Position numbers and translations under genes: made by a program. Positions 18,723 through 27,890 of a DNA stretch of 64,000 bases are shown here, one piece after another. The notes beneath the pieces were generated by a model. The model did not search any database, was not told the DNA's origin, and saw nothing but the letters and a program-made list of their open reading frames with translations. Every line of letters starts with the position of its first letter. Positions within the stretch are counted from its first letter, which is position 1. Source of the DNA: Rhodopseudomonas palustris (GTDB lineage: Bacteria; Pseudomonadota; Alphaproteobacteria; Rhizobiales; Xanthobacteraceae); NCBI RefSeq assembly GCF_034479375.1, contig NZ_CP140155.1, positions 3,696,501-3,760,500 on the forward strand, written 5' to 3'.

Positions 18723-19088
18723 TCAAGCCGCCAGCCGGTTCAGCGCGTCGACGATGTCGGCCCCTCGATAGGGCTTGCTGAAGAACTCGCCGCCGCCCGG
18801 AATCCGGACGTCTTCGGCGGCGGCGTGCCCGGACACCAGAATGATCGCGATCGGTGGCCATCGATCGTGGACGATGGCGGCCAGCGCCGTGCCGTCGATG
18901 CCGGGCGGCATGTCGATGTCGCTCAGGATGATGCCGATGTCGGAGCGGCTTTCGAGCACGCCGAGGGCCTGCGTGGCGTTCGCCGCCTCGACGGCGACGA
19001 AGCCGGCATCTTCGACGAGGTCGACCACGTTCATGCGCAGAACGGGCTCGTCCTCGACGACCAGTACGACGGTTTCTCGATCCACCAT
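18723..19088 (-). CDS. Single-domain response regulator
   Basis: 121-residue receiver domain without an output domain. The acidic pocket is VVEDEP near residue 11, the phospho-acceptor is Asp57 in LSDIDMPPG, followed by LVSGHA and the conserved lysine in FFSKPYRG. It starts 14 nt after the end of the HWE histidine kinase gene, so it is very likely co-transcribed and the direct phosphorylation partner. It may act as a phosphate sink or through protein contacts. Confidence 0.92.
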   Translation of the reverse strand: MVDRETVVLVVEDEPVLRMNVVDLVEDAGFVAVEAANATQALGVLESRSDIGIILSDIDMPPGIDGTALAAIVHDRWPPIAIILVSGHAAAEDVRIPGGGEFFSKPYRGADIVDALNRLAA

Positions 19089-19102
19089 TGGTCCTGCCCC
19101 GG

Positions 19103-20719
19103 CTAGGTCTGCAATTCGGCGAGCGAAACACTGAATTCCGCCTCGACGCCCGCCGGATGATAATGAAGCTGCGCGCCGCCGGTGCCCGCCAGCCCCATCT
19201 TCAGCAGTCGCGAGCCGAAACCCTGGCGCGACGGCGGAGCGACGGCAGGGCCGCCGGATTCACGCCACCGCAGCCGAAGCTCGGCTTCGCCGTCCGCGTC
19301 TTCGATCGTCCAGGCAATCTGCACGCGCCCGCTGTCGTTGGCCAGCGCGCCGTATTTCGCGGCGTTGGTGGTCAGCTCGTGCAGCAGCAGCGCAAGCGAA
19401 AGCGCCGACCGCGATCCCAGCGGGACGCTGCCCCCCGAGACGTCGAACCGGCCGACATCGTCGAAGATGCGGATCGCCGTCTCGACGATGCTGCGCACCG
19501 GGGCGGAGCGCCAGTCCTGCTGCAGCAACACGTCGTGGGCCATGCTGAGCGCGAGCAGCCGGTCGGAAAACGCCTTGACGGGCGCCTTGTCGGGGACGTT
19601 CTTCAACGTCTGCGACGCGATCGCCTGCACCAGCGCCATGGTGTTCTTCATGCGATGGCTGAGTTCGTCGTTCAGCAGGCGCTGCTGCGCCTCGGCGCGC
19701 AGCCGGGCGACGGCGGTCTCGATCCGGTCGGCGATGTTGCCGAGATAGGCCAGCACTTCCGGCGCCCAGGCCCGCGGCTGCCTGGCGTGGACGATCAGCA
19801 TCGCCACGGTGCGGCCGTGTTCGATCACCGGCATGTTGACCAGCGACCGGATGTCGAGCGCGAGCAGCGGCTCGATATGCCCCGCGGTGGCGGGATCGGT
19901 GGTGACGTCGGTGATCACCAGCGGCTGCCCGCTCAGCACGCCGGCCAGCAGATTGTCGCCATAGTCGGCGAGCCGGTGCCGTCCGGCCGCGGACACCACG
20001 CCCTCCGCGGTCCAGTCCGGTTCGATTTCGACGACCTCGTCGCCTTCGTCGAACCGGCCGAACGCGGCGCGCGCGACCTGAAGCGTTTCGCCGGCGACCT
20101 TGGCGGCGGCGCGCGTCACCTCGCCGATCGTGGTGGCGTCGCGCAGCCGGTCGCCGATCTCGAGCAGGCCGTTGCGGCGGATCTCCGCGGCCTTCTGCTC
20201 GGCGAGCAGCGCATCGCGTTGCGCGACGGCGAGGCGTAATTCGAGCTGCGCCACGACCTGGCGCGCGAGGGTCCGCAGGGCAATCGCTTGCGCGTCGGTG
20301 AGGCCGCCCGGCCGGATCCTGGTATCGATCGCGCACAGGCTGCCCAGCACGTGGCCCCCCGCCGTGCGCAGCGGCGCGCCCGCGTAGAACCGGATGAACG
20401 GATCGCCCGTGACCAGCGGATTGTTCCGGGTGCGCGCGTCGCGCGTCAGATCGGGAACCACGAGAAGATCGGGTTCGATCAGCGCGTGGGCGCATACCGA
20501 ACTGTTCAGGTCGGTCTGGCAGGCGTCGAACCCGATCCGCGCCTTGAACCACTGACGATCCTCGGACACCAGGCTGACCAGGGCCACGGGCGTTTCGCAG
20601 ATCAGCGCCGCCAGTTCGACGATGTCGTCGAAGCCGCGCTCGGGGGGCGTGTCGAGAATGGCGAACCGGGAAAGAGCCGTCAGCCTGTCGCGATCGAAGG
20701 TGTAGTGCGGCGGTTCCAA
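19103..20719 (-). CDS. GAF-domain HWE-family sensor histidine kinase
   Basis: 538-residue cytoplasmic sensor kinase with no membrane helix. It has two GAF-type sensory regions: the first around RFAILDTPPERGFDD and CAIDTRIRPGG, the second around LAGVLSGQPLVITDVTTDP. The HWE phospho-acceptor segment NDELSHRMKNTMALVQAIAS and the diagnostic W-x-E in LRWRESGGP follow, with an ATP-binding domain containing LHELTTNAAKYGAL. The start is inferred as TTG at 20719, since a GGAG motif lies correctly spaced upstream and no ATG is available in frame near the first domain. It is divergent from the MarR gene and followed by its likely partner, a single-domain response regulator. The first GAF type is common in redox or light-linked kinases, but no chromophore cysteine could be assigned. 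Confidence 0.88.
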   Translation of the reverse strand: MEPPHYTFDRDRLTALSRFAILDTPPERGFDDIVELAALICETPVALVSLVSEDRQWFKARIGFDACQTDLNSSVCAHALIEPDLLVVPDLTRDARTRNNPLVTGDPFIRFYAGAPLRTAGGHVLGSLCAIDTRIRPGGLTDAQAIALRTLARQVVAQLELRLAVAQRDALLAEQKAAEIRRNGLLEIGDRLRDATTIGEVTRAAAKVAGETLQVARAAFGRFDEGDEVVEIEPDWTAEGVVSAAGRHRLADYGDNLLAGVLSGQPLVITDVTTDPATAGHIEPLLALDIRSLVNMPVIEHGRTVAMLIVHARQPRAWAPEVLAYLGNIADRIETAVARLRAEAQQRLLNDELSHRMKNTMALVQAIASQTLKNVPDKAPVKAFSDRLLALSMAHDVLLQQDWRSAPVRSIVETAIRIFDDVGRFDVSGGSVPLGSRSALSLALLLHELTTNAAKYGALANDSGRVQIAWTIEDADGEAELRLRWRESGGPAVAPPSRQGFGSRLLKMGLAGTGGAQLHYHPAGVEAEFSVSLAELQT

Positions 20720-20801
20720 CGGAACTCCAAAGTTCAGCGGCGTCTGACCCGATCTCTCGAGCCCACAAGGCCGATACGCGGGGGTCGCGAACCGAAGCAA
20801 T

Positions 20802-20837
20802 TTGACAGCATCCTGTCCATATGGCAGTATGCTGTCA
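20802..20837 (+). promoter_or_regulatory. MarR-gene promoter with nested inverted repeats, overlapping the start codon
   Basis: TTGACA (20802-20807) and CAGTAT (20825-20830), with a 17-nt spacer, look like a sigma-70 promoter. Superimposed is TGACAGCAT (20803-20811) with its exact inverted copy ATGCTGTCA (20829-20837), and inside these lies CTGTCCATATGGCAG (20813-20827), itself nearly palindromic. Transcription from this promoter would begin at or next to the A of the marR ATG (20837), so the mRNA would be leaderless. The palindromes are natural candidates for MarR autorepression. Confidence 0.7.
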
Positions 20838-21313
20838 TGAAAGACGAGCCCCAGGCACCGTTCGACCATCCCGCCAATGCGCTGGTGCTGGAAGTGTTCC
20901 GGCTCAACGGCGCCTTGATCCGGTTCGGCGACGCGCTGGTGAAGCCGCTCGGCCTCAGCAGCGCGCGCTGGCAGGTGCTGGGATCGATCGCGCACGGCGG
21001 CGGCACGTTTCCGGTCGCCCGGCTCGCCGACAATATGGGCCTCGCCCGCCAGTCGGTGCAGCGCATCGTCGACGAACTGGCCGAAGCCGGCCTGGTCGAC
21101 TTCGCCCCCAACCCGGCGCACAAGCGCGCCCGGCTGGTGGTGATGACGCCGCGCGGCCAGCGCGTGTTCGCGCGCGCCACCGAATTGTGGCGGCCGGTCG
21201 CCGACGCGATGGCGTCGGGGCTCGCCGCCCGCGAACTGCGCAAGACCACCGACAACCTCGCGGCCCTGCGGGGCCGGCTCGAGCTTCACACCGAGAACGG
21301 GAGTTCAGAATGA
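20837..21313 (+). CDS. MarR family transcriptional regulator
   Basis: 158-residue winged-helix regulator. The DNA-binding core reads LSSARWQVLGSIAHGG, then VARLADNMGLARQSVQRIVD (recognition helix) and a wing with KRARLVVMTPRG. The ATG at 20837 has no Shine-Dalgarno and sits at the predicted transcription start, with nested inverted repeats across it. The gene ends ATGA into the next open reading frame, so it forms a translationally coupled pair with a small membrane protein. The ligand is unknown. Confidence 0.92.
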   Translation: MKDEPQAPFDHPANALVLEVFRLNGALIRFGDALVKPLGLSSARWQVLGSIAHGGGTFPVARLADNMGLARQSVQRIVDELAEAGLVDFAPNPAHKRARLVVMTPRGQRVFARATELWRPVADAMASGLAARELRKTTDNLAALRGRLELHTENGSSE

Positions 21314-21756
21314 TCAGGACGCTTCACCCGGTCGCCGGGATCATCGCCTTTCTCACCATCCTCTGCTTCTGGCTGTCGACCGTCGCCGTCGAACTCGGCG
21401 GCGATCCGGAAGGGATCGCGGCCGTCAAGCGCGCGATCCTGTGGGGCCTGCTGCTGCTGGTGCCGTCGATCGCGCTCGCCGGCGCCAGCGGCTTCAGGCT
21501 CGGCGGCCGGTCGCAGCACCCCGACGTCGCGAGCAAACGCAGACGCATGCCGATCATCGCCATCAACGGCATCGCCGTGCTGGTGCCCTGCGCGTTCTTT
21601 CTGCAGCAGCGCGCCGACGCCGGGCTGTTCGATCAGAGCTTCGCCGTGGTGCAGGCGATCGAACTCGTGGCGGGAGCGGTCAACCTGACCTTGCTCGGCC
21701 TCAACATCCGCGACGGGTTCAGGCTGACCCACCGCTTCGCCCCGGCGAAAGCCTGA
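21310..21756 (+). CDS. Small multispanning membrane protein, MarR-linked
   Basis: 148-residue hydrophobic protein, not recognised as a known family. About four membrane segments are predicted: PVAGIIAFLTILCFWLSTV, AILWGLLLLVPSIALAGA, PIIAINGIAVLVPCAFFL and VQAIELVAGAVNLTLLGL. Short polar loops connect them, including FRLGGRSQHPDVASKRRRM. Its ATG overlaps the stop codon of the MarR gene by 4 nt, so its expression is presumably controlled by that regulator. It could be a small efflux or stress-related membrane protein; that is only context-based. Confidence 0.75.
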   Translation: MIRTLHPVAGIIAFLTILCFWLSTVAVELGGDPEGIAAVKRAILWGLLLLVPSIALAGASGFRLGGRSQHPDVASKRRRMPIIAINGIAVLVPCAFFLQQRADAGLFDQSFAVVQAIELVAGAVNLTLLGLNIRDGFRLTHRFAPAKA

Positions 21757-21764
21757 CGCGACGA

Positions 21765-24530
21765 CTACCTGCCGCGCAAGCGGACCTCGCCGTCGCTCGC
21801 CTGCGCGGCGGCCTCGCCGTCGAGCGCGAGCCGCAGCATCCGCGCCAGTTCGGCGCGGCGATAGGGCTTCTCCAGCATCAGAACCCCGTCCTCGGGGCCG
21901 CCCGGCTGCCTCGGCGTGCCGGCCTTGTAGCCGGACGTGAGCAGCACCTTGAGATGGGGTCTGTGCTTGCGCAGCGTCTCGGCGAGCTGCCGGCCGTCGA
22001 TGCCGCCCGACAGCCTCACATCGGTGAACAGCAGATCGAATTCGAGTTCGTCGTACACCAGCGCCATCGCCTGCGCGGCGGTCGCGGCGGCATGCGCGGT
22101 GTAGCCGAGCGCCGCCAGATCGGTCATCACATAGCTGCGCACCAAGAGGTCGTCCTCGACCACCAGAATGGTCTCGCGGCCGCCTTGCGCCCGCCGCGGC
22201 GCGTCGGCATCGCCGACATCGTCCTGCGCCGCGGCGCAGGGCAGATACAGCCGGACCGTGGTGCCGACGCCCTGATCGCTGCATATCTCGATGTGGCCGT
22301 CGGACTGCTTGACGAAGCCGTACACCATGCTGAGACCGAGCCCGGTGCCTTCGCCGACCGCCTTCGTCGTGAAGAACGGTTCGAACACCCGGTCGCGGAT
22401 CGCCGCCGGAATGCCGATCCCGGTGTCGGTCACCGAAAGCACCACGTAGCGCCCGGCGGCGACCTCGTCGTGCTGATCGGCGTAGACCTGGTCGAGATCG
22501 GCATTGGCGGCGGCGAGCCGCAACCTGCCGCCGCGCGGCATCGCATCGCGGGCGTTGATCGCCAGATTGATCAGGGCGCTGGAGAGCTGCGACGGATCGG
22601 CCAGCGCCCGGCGGAGGTCGGGCTCGGGATCGAACGCGACCTCGATGTCGCCGCCGAGAGTCGCGCGCAGCAGCCGCGCGGTTTCCTGCATCAGCGCGTT
22701 GACGTCGATGCTGCGCGGCTGCAGCGGCTGCTTGCGGGCGAACGACAGCAGCCCGTGGGTGAGGTCGCTGGCGCGGGTCACCGCCTGATCGACCATCAAG
22801 GCCACGTCCTTGAGCGTCGGGTGGTCGCTGACGCCGTCGGCGAGGATTTCGACGCCGCCGGTCAGCACGGTGAGGATGTTGTTGAGATCGTGCGCGACGC
22901 CGCCGGTGAGCTGGCCGATCACCTGCATCTTCTGCGCCTGGCGCAGTTGCCGCTCGGCCTCCTTCAGCGCCGTGATGTCGCGATACACGATCACCGCGCC
23001 GCCGAAGCTGCCGTCGGGATTGTCAATCGGGCGGGAGCTGGCGACGAGCTGGATCAGCGGCTGGTCGTCGGCGTGGCGGATCCCGAGATCGACATTGTCG
23101 AAGCTCTCGCCGCGACGCGCCCGCGAAGAGGGGCTTTCATCGTCGGGCATCGGGGTCACGCCGTCGGCCTTGAACCGCTTGTATTTGCGCTTCCACTTCT
23201 CCGAACCGATCTCGGCCGCCTCGCCGAACAGCGCGATGCAGGGCGGGTTGGCGAACACCCGTTGTCCGTCGGCATCGATCACGGCCAGCGCGTCGGCCAT
23301 GCTGGCGATGATCTTGTCGAGCTGTTCGGATTTGGCGCGCAATGCCGCGGTGGTGGCGTCGATTTCGGCGGTCATGTGCGCGAACGCGGCGGCCAGCGTC
23401 CTGGTCTCCCCGCTCAGCCCCTCGGGCACCGCGATGCGTCCGGTCCTGGTGAAATCGTCGACCGCGGCGGTGATCTGCGCCACCGGCCTGGCGAGCGAAC
23501 GCGACAGCAGCGCCGACAGCAGTACCGCCACCAGCGCGGCGACCAGCGCGACCGTGATGCTGGTATTCTCCAGCGCCGTCGCCGGCGCGATGATCTTGCT
23601 GAAATTCTCGGTCTCGATCACGCCGACGCCCAGGCCGCCGACCAGCTTCGCGGTCACGATCGCCGCAGCAACCCGACGGCCATCGGGCGCCGTCAGCACC
23701 GTGGCGGTGCCGGGCTTGTCGCCCAGCGCCTTCGCCAGATCGGGGTAGTCATCCTGCCAGCGGCCGGTCTGCCCCGACGGCCTGACCCGGCCCTCGAGCA
23801 GATCGAGCAGATAGCGCCCGCCGGCATCGACGAAATACACTGTCGTACTGTTGTCGAGCGCGGCGCGGATCCGCTCGAAGGTCGGACGCAGATCGAAATC
23901 GAGCACGAGGATGCCGAACGGTTCGCCCGCCGGCGTCCGCAGCAGGGTCGAGATCGAAATCATCGGCACCGGCAGCGCGTCGCCGCCCTGGCTCGGCCCC
24001 GCCCGGATCGGCGAGACGTGGACGTCCTGGCCGGGCGGCAGCGCGATCGTCCGCTCGAACGCTTCGTGATCGCCGATGCGATCCAGCTCCGCGGCGGGCA
24101 CGACGCGGATGGCGCCGGCCGGCCCGGCGCGGTCGACCCGCAGCAATTCGCGGCCACCATCGGCGATGCCGACCAGGCTGAATTGGGCGATACTGGACTT
24201 CACCCGCATCTGGCCCGCATAGGCTTCGCCGAGATGGAGAAGCCAATACGCGGTGGTCAGATTGTCCTGCGGATCGACGCCGCCATTGCGGACGGCGCGG
24301 ATGACGCCCTGATGCGCCGGCAAGGTCCGCGCGGCCAGAATCTCGCTGTGCAGCACGCGCAGGATCGAATCGAACGCGCCCAGCCGCGCCTTCGCCTGAC
24401 CGGCGAGACGCGCCAGCTCGGCCGGCACGACGGCGCGACCGATATTGTAGTAGGCCAGAACGCCGACTGCGGCCACTGCACACAGGACCAGCGCCGTCAT
24501 CGCCAACGTCAGACGCACCGACAAACGCAC
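21765..24530 (-). CDS. Membrane-bound hybrid sensor histidine kinase
   Basis: 921-residue hybrid kinase. Order: N-terminal membrane helix (LTLAMTALVLCAVAAVGVLAY), a large periplasmic dCache-like sensor (about residues 40-310), a second helix (ITVALVAALVAVLLSALL), HAMP, a PAS region (LDKIIASMADALAVIDADG), a HisKA domain with the phospho-histidine in GGVAHDLNNILTVLTGG near residue 545, an HATPase domain with the GTGLGLSMVYGF motif, and a C-terminal receiver with the acceptor in LLFTDVRLSGGIDG near residue 837. No separate response-regulator gene lies beside it; the built-in receiver may relay onward. Signal unknown. Confidence 0.93.
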   Translation of the reverse strand: MRLSVRLTLAMTALVLCAVAAVGVLAYYNIGRAVVPAELARLAGQAKARLGAFDSILRVLHSEILAARTLPAHQGVIRAVRNGGVDPQDNLTTAYWLLHLGEAYAGQMRVKSSIAQFSLVGIADGGRELLRVDRAGPAGAIRVVPAAELDRIGDHEAFERTIALPPGQDVHVSPIRAGPSQGGDALPVPMISISTLLRTPAGEPFGILVLDFDLRPTFERIRAALDNSTTVYFVDAGGRYLLDLLEGRVRPSGQTGRWQDDYPDLAKALGDKPGTATVLTAPDGRRVAAAIVTAKLVGGLGVGVIETENFSKIIAPATALENTSITVALVAALVAVLLSALLSRSLARPVAQITAAVDDFTRTGRIAVPEGLSGETRTLAAAFAHMTAEIDATTAALRAKSEQLDKIIASMADALAVIDADGQRVFANPPCIALFGEAAEIGSEKWKRKYKRFKADGVTPMPDDESPSSRARRGESFDNVDLGIRHADDQPLIQLVASSRPIDNPDGSFGGAVIVYRDITALKEAERQLRQAQKMQVIGQLTGGVAHDLNNILTVLTGGVEILADGVSDHPTLKDVALMVDQAVTRASDLTHGLLSFARKQPLQPRSIDVNALMQETARLLRATLGGDIEVAFDPEPDLRRALADPSQLSSALINLAINARDAMPRGGRLRLAAANADLDQVYADQHDEVAAGRYVVLSVTDTGIGIPAAIRDRVFEPFFTTKAVGEGTGLGLSMVYGFVKQSDGHIEICSDQGVGTTVRLYLPCAAAQDDVGDADAPRRAQGGRETILVVEDDLLVRSYVMTDLAALGYTAHAAATAAQAMALVYDELEFDLLFTDVRLSGGIDGRQLAETLRKHRPHLKVLLTSGYKAGTPRQPGGPEDGVLMLEKPYRRAELARMLRLALDGEAAAQASDGEVRLRGR

Positions 24531-24675
24531 GCGTCACTTCTCCTGCCGTTCGAACGGCGCCCGGCACCGGCACGCTATACGAGGGGCGCACCGCGCGCCA
24601 CCGACTCGAACCGCTGCCACCGATGTTCTGATGTCGGCCTGCGGCGGCGCCTCGCGCATCCGCCGCGCTTCGCCA

Positions 24676-25104
24676 TTACTCCGGAATCTGACCGAATCCG
24701 TCGCCGACCGGCATCGGCTTCAGGCGGATCAGGCGGGAATCATCGACCGCCGCCTGACGATGCTTGACCGCCTCGCGATAGACCGGGTCGCGGATCATCT
24801 CGACGAACGCCGCCACGCTCGGATATTCGGCGATGAAGACGTGGTCCCAGTGCTCCTGCTGCGGACCGATCAGCATCAGTTCGAACCCGCCCTGCCAGAC
24901 CACCTTGCCGCCGAGCCGCGAAAATACCGGAAGCGAGTCCCGGCCATAGGCCGCATAGGCCTCCGCTCCGGTCGCGGCGTGGCCGTCCGGATAGGTCGCG
25001 CGCGGCTTCAGTCGCACCAGATTGAGCATGTGGATCGGGCCTTCGCGATCGTTCTCGCGAAACTGCGCGAACACCTCCTTGGTCGGGTCGACATGGCCGG
25101 TCAT
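24676..25104 (-). CDS. DUF1330 family protein
   Basis: 142-residue small soluble protein of the DUF1330 ferredoxin-like (dimeric alpha/beta barrel) family. Typical segments are GPIHMLNLVRLKPRATYPDG, GGKVVWQGGFELMLIGPQ and YPSVAAFVEMIRDPVYREAVKHR. No catalytic residues can be assigned and the family has no firm biochemical role. It lies between the hybrid kinase gene and the divergently transcribed DUF1304 gene, 82 nt from the latter. Confidence 0.82.
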   Translation of the reverse strand: MTGHVDPTKEVFAQFRENDREGPIHMLNLVRLKPRATYPDGHAATGAEAYAAYGRDSLPVFSRLGGKVVWQGGFELMLIGPQQEHWDHVFIAEYPSVAAFVEMIRDPVYREAVKHRQAAVDDSRLIRLKPMPVGDGFGQIPE

Positions 25105-25186
25105 TCATTCCCCCCGTTGCTTTGTCCCGTATCGGCTGTGCTACTATCATGCGGCCGACGCTGTTGTCTGCATCCGGAGGGTTGTC

Positions 25187-25555
25187 GTGAACGCCGTCGC
25201 CGCTACGCTGGTCGCGCTGGTCGCGGCGCTGCACGTCTATTTTCTGGTGCTGGAGATGTTTCTCTGGACCCGGCCGCTCGGACTGAAGACCTTCCGCAAC
25301 ACGCCCGAGAAGGCGGCCGCCTCCGCGGTGCTCGCCGCCAATCAGGGCCTCTACAACGGCTTTCTCGCCGCCGGCCTGATCTGGAGCCTGCTGCATCCCG
25401 ATCCCGCCGTCGCGCTGCAGCTCCAGACGTTCTTCCTCGGCTGCGTGATCGTCGCCGGCCTGTACGGCGCCTGGAGCGTCAGCCGGCGCATCCTCTATGT
25501 GCAGGCCGCACCGGCGGCGCTGGCGCTGATCCTGGCCTGGCTGGCCCAGGCTTAG
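25187..25555 (+). CDS. DUF1304 family membrane protein
   Basis: 122-residue membrane protein with four predicted helices, matching the DUF1304 pattern: HVYFLVLEMFLWTRPLG, then ANQGLYNGFLAAGLIW, the helix FFLGCVIVAGLYGAWS and a C-terminal helix ending LAWLAQA. The start is the GTG at 25187, with a GGAGG Shine-Dalgarno at 25176-25180; no suitable ATG precedes the first helix. Function unknown; it is divergent from the DUF1330 gene. Confidence 0.85.
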   Translation: MNAVAATLVALVAALHVYFLVLEMFLWTRPLGLKTFRNTPEKAAASAVLAANQGLYNGFLAAGLIWSLLHPDPAVALQLQTFFLGCVIVAGLYGAWSVSRRILYVQAAPAALALILAWLAQA

Positions 25556-25693
25556 TTGCACCGCACGCGCGAGGCCCGCCCCGATTCGCAAGCCACGGCG
25601 CCATTGCCAGAGTTGCGGTGCTGATCCACACTCCCTGCTAACGGCGGCTTCACAGAAGACCGCCGGTCACGAGCCACAGGGAGTCGACGACCG

Positions 25694-26914
25694 ATGAAGA
25701 GCCTGTTTCAGGCCGCCACGGCGGCTGTTGCTGCGATTGTGCTCACTGCCGCCCCGGCTGCGGCCCAGAAGAAATACGATACCGGCGCCACCGATACCGA
25801 GATCAAGATCGGCCAGACCGTGCCGTTCTCCGGTCCGGCCTCGGCCTATGCGGGCATCGGCAAGACCCAGGCCGCCTATATGCGGATGATCAACGACCAG
25901 GGCGGCATCAACGGCCGCAAGGTCAACCTGATCCAGTACGACGACGCCTATTCGCCGCCGAAGGCGGTCGAGCAGGTCCGCAAGCTGGTCGAGAGCGACG
26001 AGGTGCTGCTGACCTTCCAGATCATCGGCACGCCGTCCAACGCCGCGGTGCAGAAATATCTCAACGCCAAGAAGGTGCCGCAACTGCTCGCGGCCACCGG
26101 CGCGACGCGGTTCACCGATCCCAAGAACTTCCCCTGGACGATGGGCTACAACCCGAATTACCAGACCGAGGGGCGGATCTACGCGCGCTACATCCTGAAG
26201 AACCACCCCGACGCCAAGATCGGCGTGCTGTTCCAGAACGACGATCTCGGCCGCGACTACGTCATCGGGCTCAGGGCCGGCCTCGGCGACAAGGCCGACA
26301 AGATGATCGTGGCGGAGACGTCCTACGAACTCACCGACCCGACCGTCGACTCGCAGATCGTCAAGCTGAAATCCGCCGGCGCCACGCTGCTGTACGACGC
26401 CTCGACGCCGCGCTTCGCCGCGCAGGCGATCAAGAAAGTCGCCGATCTCGGCTGGAACCCGGTGCACATCCTCGACATCAACGCCAGCCCGGTGTCGGCG
26501 ACGCTGAAGCCCGCCGGCCTCGACATCTCCAAGGGCATCATCAGCGTCAATTACGGTAAAGACCCCGCCGACCCGCAATGGGCCGACGACCCGGGCGTCA
26601 AGAAGTACTTCGCCTTCATGGACAAGTACTATCCCGAGGGCGACAAGATGAACACGGTCAACTCCTACGGCTATTCCACCGCGGAGCTGCTGGTCCAGAT
26701 CCTGAAGCAGTGCGGCGACAACCTCACCCGCGACAACATCATGAAGCAGGCCGCCAACCTGAAGAACGTCACGCTCGACCTGTCGCTGCCGGGCATGTCG
26801 ATCAACACCTCGCCGACCGACTTCCGCGTCAACAAGCAGTTGCGGATGATGAAGTTCAACGGCGAGCGCTGGGAACTGTTCGGCCCGATCCTCGAGGACG
26901 ACGCCGCGATGTGA
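25694..26914 (+). CDS. Branched-chain amino acid-type ABC transporter substrate-binding protein
   Basis: 406-residue periplasmic binding protein of the LivJ/LivK type. The signal peptide ends after PAAAAQ (about residue 24); mature segments include IKIGQTVPFSGPASAYAG, GGINGRKVNLIQYDDAYSPP and GVLFQNDDLGRDYVIGLRAG, all standard for the family. It lies alone, without permease or ATPase genes alongside, so it is an orphan receptor that would share a transporter encoded elsewhere. Rhodopseudomonas-group genomes carry many such paralogues with ligands that include aromatic acids, so the ligand should not be assumed to be an amino acid. Confidence 0.93.
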   Translation: MKSLFQAATAAVAAIVLTAAPAAAQKKYDTGATDTEIKIGQTVPFSGPASAYAGIGKTQAAYMRMINDQGGINGRKVNLIQYDDAYSPPKAVEQVRKLVESDEVLLTFQIIGTPSNAAVQKYLNAKKVPQLLAATGATRFTDPKNFPWTMGYNPNYQTEGRIYARYILKNHPDAKIGVLFQNDDLGRDYVIGLRAGLGDKADKMIVAETSYELTDPTVDSQIVKLKSAGATLLYDASTPRFAAQAIKKVADLGWNPVHILDINASPVSATLKPAGLDISKGIISVNYGKDPADPQWADDPGVKKYFAFMDKYYPEGDKMNTVNSYGYSTAELLVQILKQCGDNLTRDNIMKQAANLKNVTLDLSLPGMSINTSPTDFRVNKQLRMMKFNGERWELFGPILEDDAAM

Positions 26915-27189
26915 GGCGGCGCGACGCGAACCTCGCCCCGGGCGCGATGCGGATCGCCGCCCGGGGCGACGCGCGGGAAACCACCGGATACCGATCGAAC
27001 CGGCGCGTAGAACTACGCACAACTAACCGGTAACTCAGTCGGCAATATTGATCGTTGGTTGAAACCGGCCGGGCAACGCTGCGGTCAAAACGTGACAGAC
27101 AGGATTGCTCGAATCGTCGTCGAATGACTTCGCAACAGACACGCTGATGCGGACGACTTCGGGAGCGCCGCTTGTGCGGCGAGATCACG

Positions 27190-27396
27190 ATGAGAGCAGA
27201 ATCCAATCGCTATTTCACCGTCGAACAGCTCGAAGAACTGGCGGTCGCCAAGTACATCGAAGCGGCGCTGACGCCGGAAGGCGACGAGCGCGAGGAACTG
27301 CTGCAGGAAGCCAAGCGCTTCGCCAGCCGCGCCAAGATGAAGAGCTGGCTGATGGGCGAGATCGGCATCGCCCCGCCCCGGCGCGATTACCACTGA
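27190..27396 (+). CDS. Small hypothetical protein
   Basis: 68-residue acidic/basic helical protein (begins MRAESNRYFTVEQLEEL, ends APPRRDYH). I place the start at the ATG at 27190; a few more codons upstream are open. The first half looks amphipathic-helical with EAALTPEGDEREELLQEAK. No family recognised. It is convergent with the small minus-strand gene at 27442-27693. Confidence 0.6.
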   Translation: MRAESNRYFTVEQLEELAVAKYIEAALTPEGDEREELLQEAKRFASRAKMKSWLMGEIGIAPPRRDYH

Positions 27397-27441
27397 GGCC
27401 CGCAACGGCGGCGCGATCGCGAACTCGTTCCCGCGCTGAGC

Positions 27442-27693
27442 TCATTCGCCGGGAGCGACGCTGACCTCGCGCTGCAGCCGGTCCATCGCGATCATCACGG
27501 CGGCGCCGGCGAATTCCCGGCTGGCCTGGCCGGGATCGACCGAGGCGACCTTCCAGTTGGCGCCGTTGCTGTCCTCGTCGGGCGGGCACGGGCGAATCCG
27601 GATCGCCTCGACCTTGTCGCAATGCCGCTGCTGGCGGACGTCGCGCAGCAGCAGGGTTTCGATCTCATCGGCGGTCTTCAGCACCCGGGTCAT
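27442..27693 (-). CDS. Small hypothetical protein
   Basis: 83-residue protein starting MTRVLKTADEIETLLL from the ATG at 27693, with a GAGAG just upstream. It has the look of a small soluble protein: an N-terminal helix, then IRIRPCPPDEDSNGANWKVA and a C-terminal helix MIAMDRLQREVSV. No family recognised. It is divergent from the penicillin-binding protein gene and convergent with the 68-residue gene. Confidence 0.65.
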   Translation of the reverse strand: MTRVLKTADEIETLLLRDVRQQRHCDKVEAIRIRPCPPDEDSNGANWKVASVDPGQASREFAGAAVMIAMDRLQREVSVAPGE

Positions 27694-27890
27694 CAATGGC
27701 TCTCGTCGTTGCTCGCTGGCGGACGATCTATCGCAGGCCGCCGGCAAGGCCGATTGAGATGCCTCAAGGCCGACCTTCGCGGGTTTCCGCCGCAATCGCC
27801 GGAACCCTGGAACCCGACCTTAACCATGGCTTTACCGGGCCTTAAACCCGCTTCGTTACGGTCCCGCATCGGTCGGCGTGGGCGTTGCGA

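Noticed and set aside
21441..24767. 1108-codon plus-strand open frame opposite the hybrid kinase
   Set aside because: Antisense shadow; the opposite strand encodes an intact hybrid histidine kinase.
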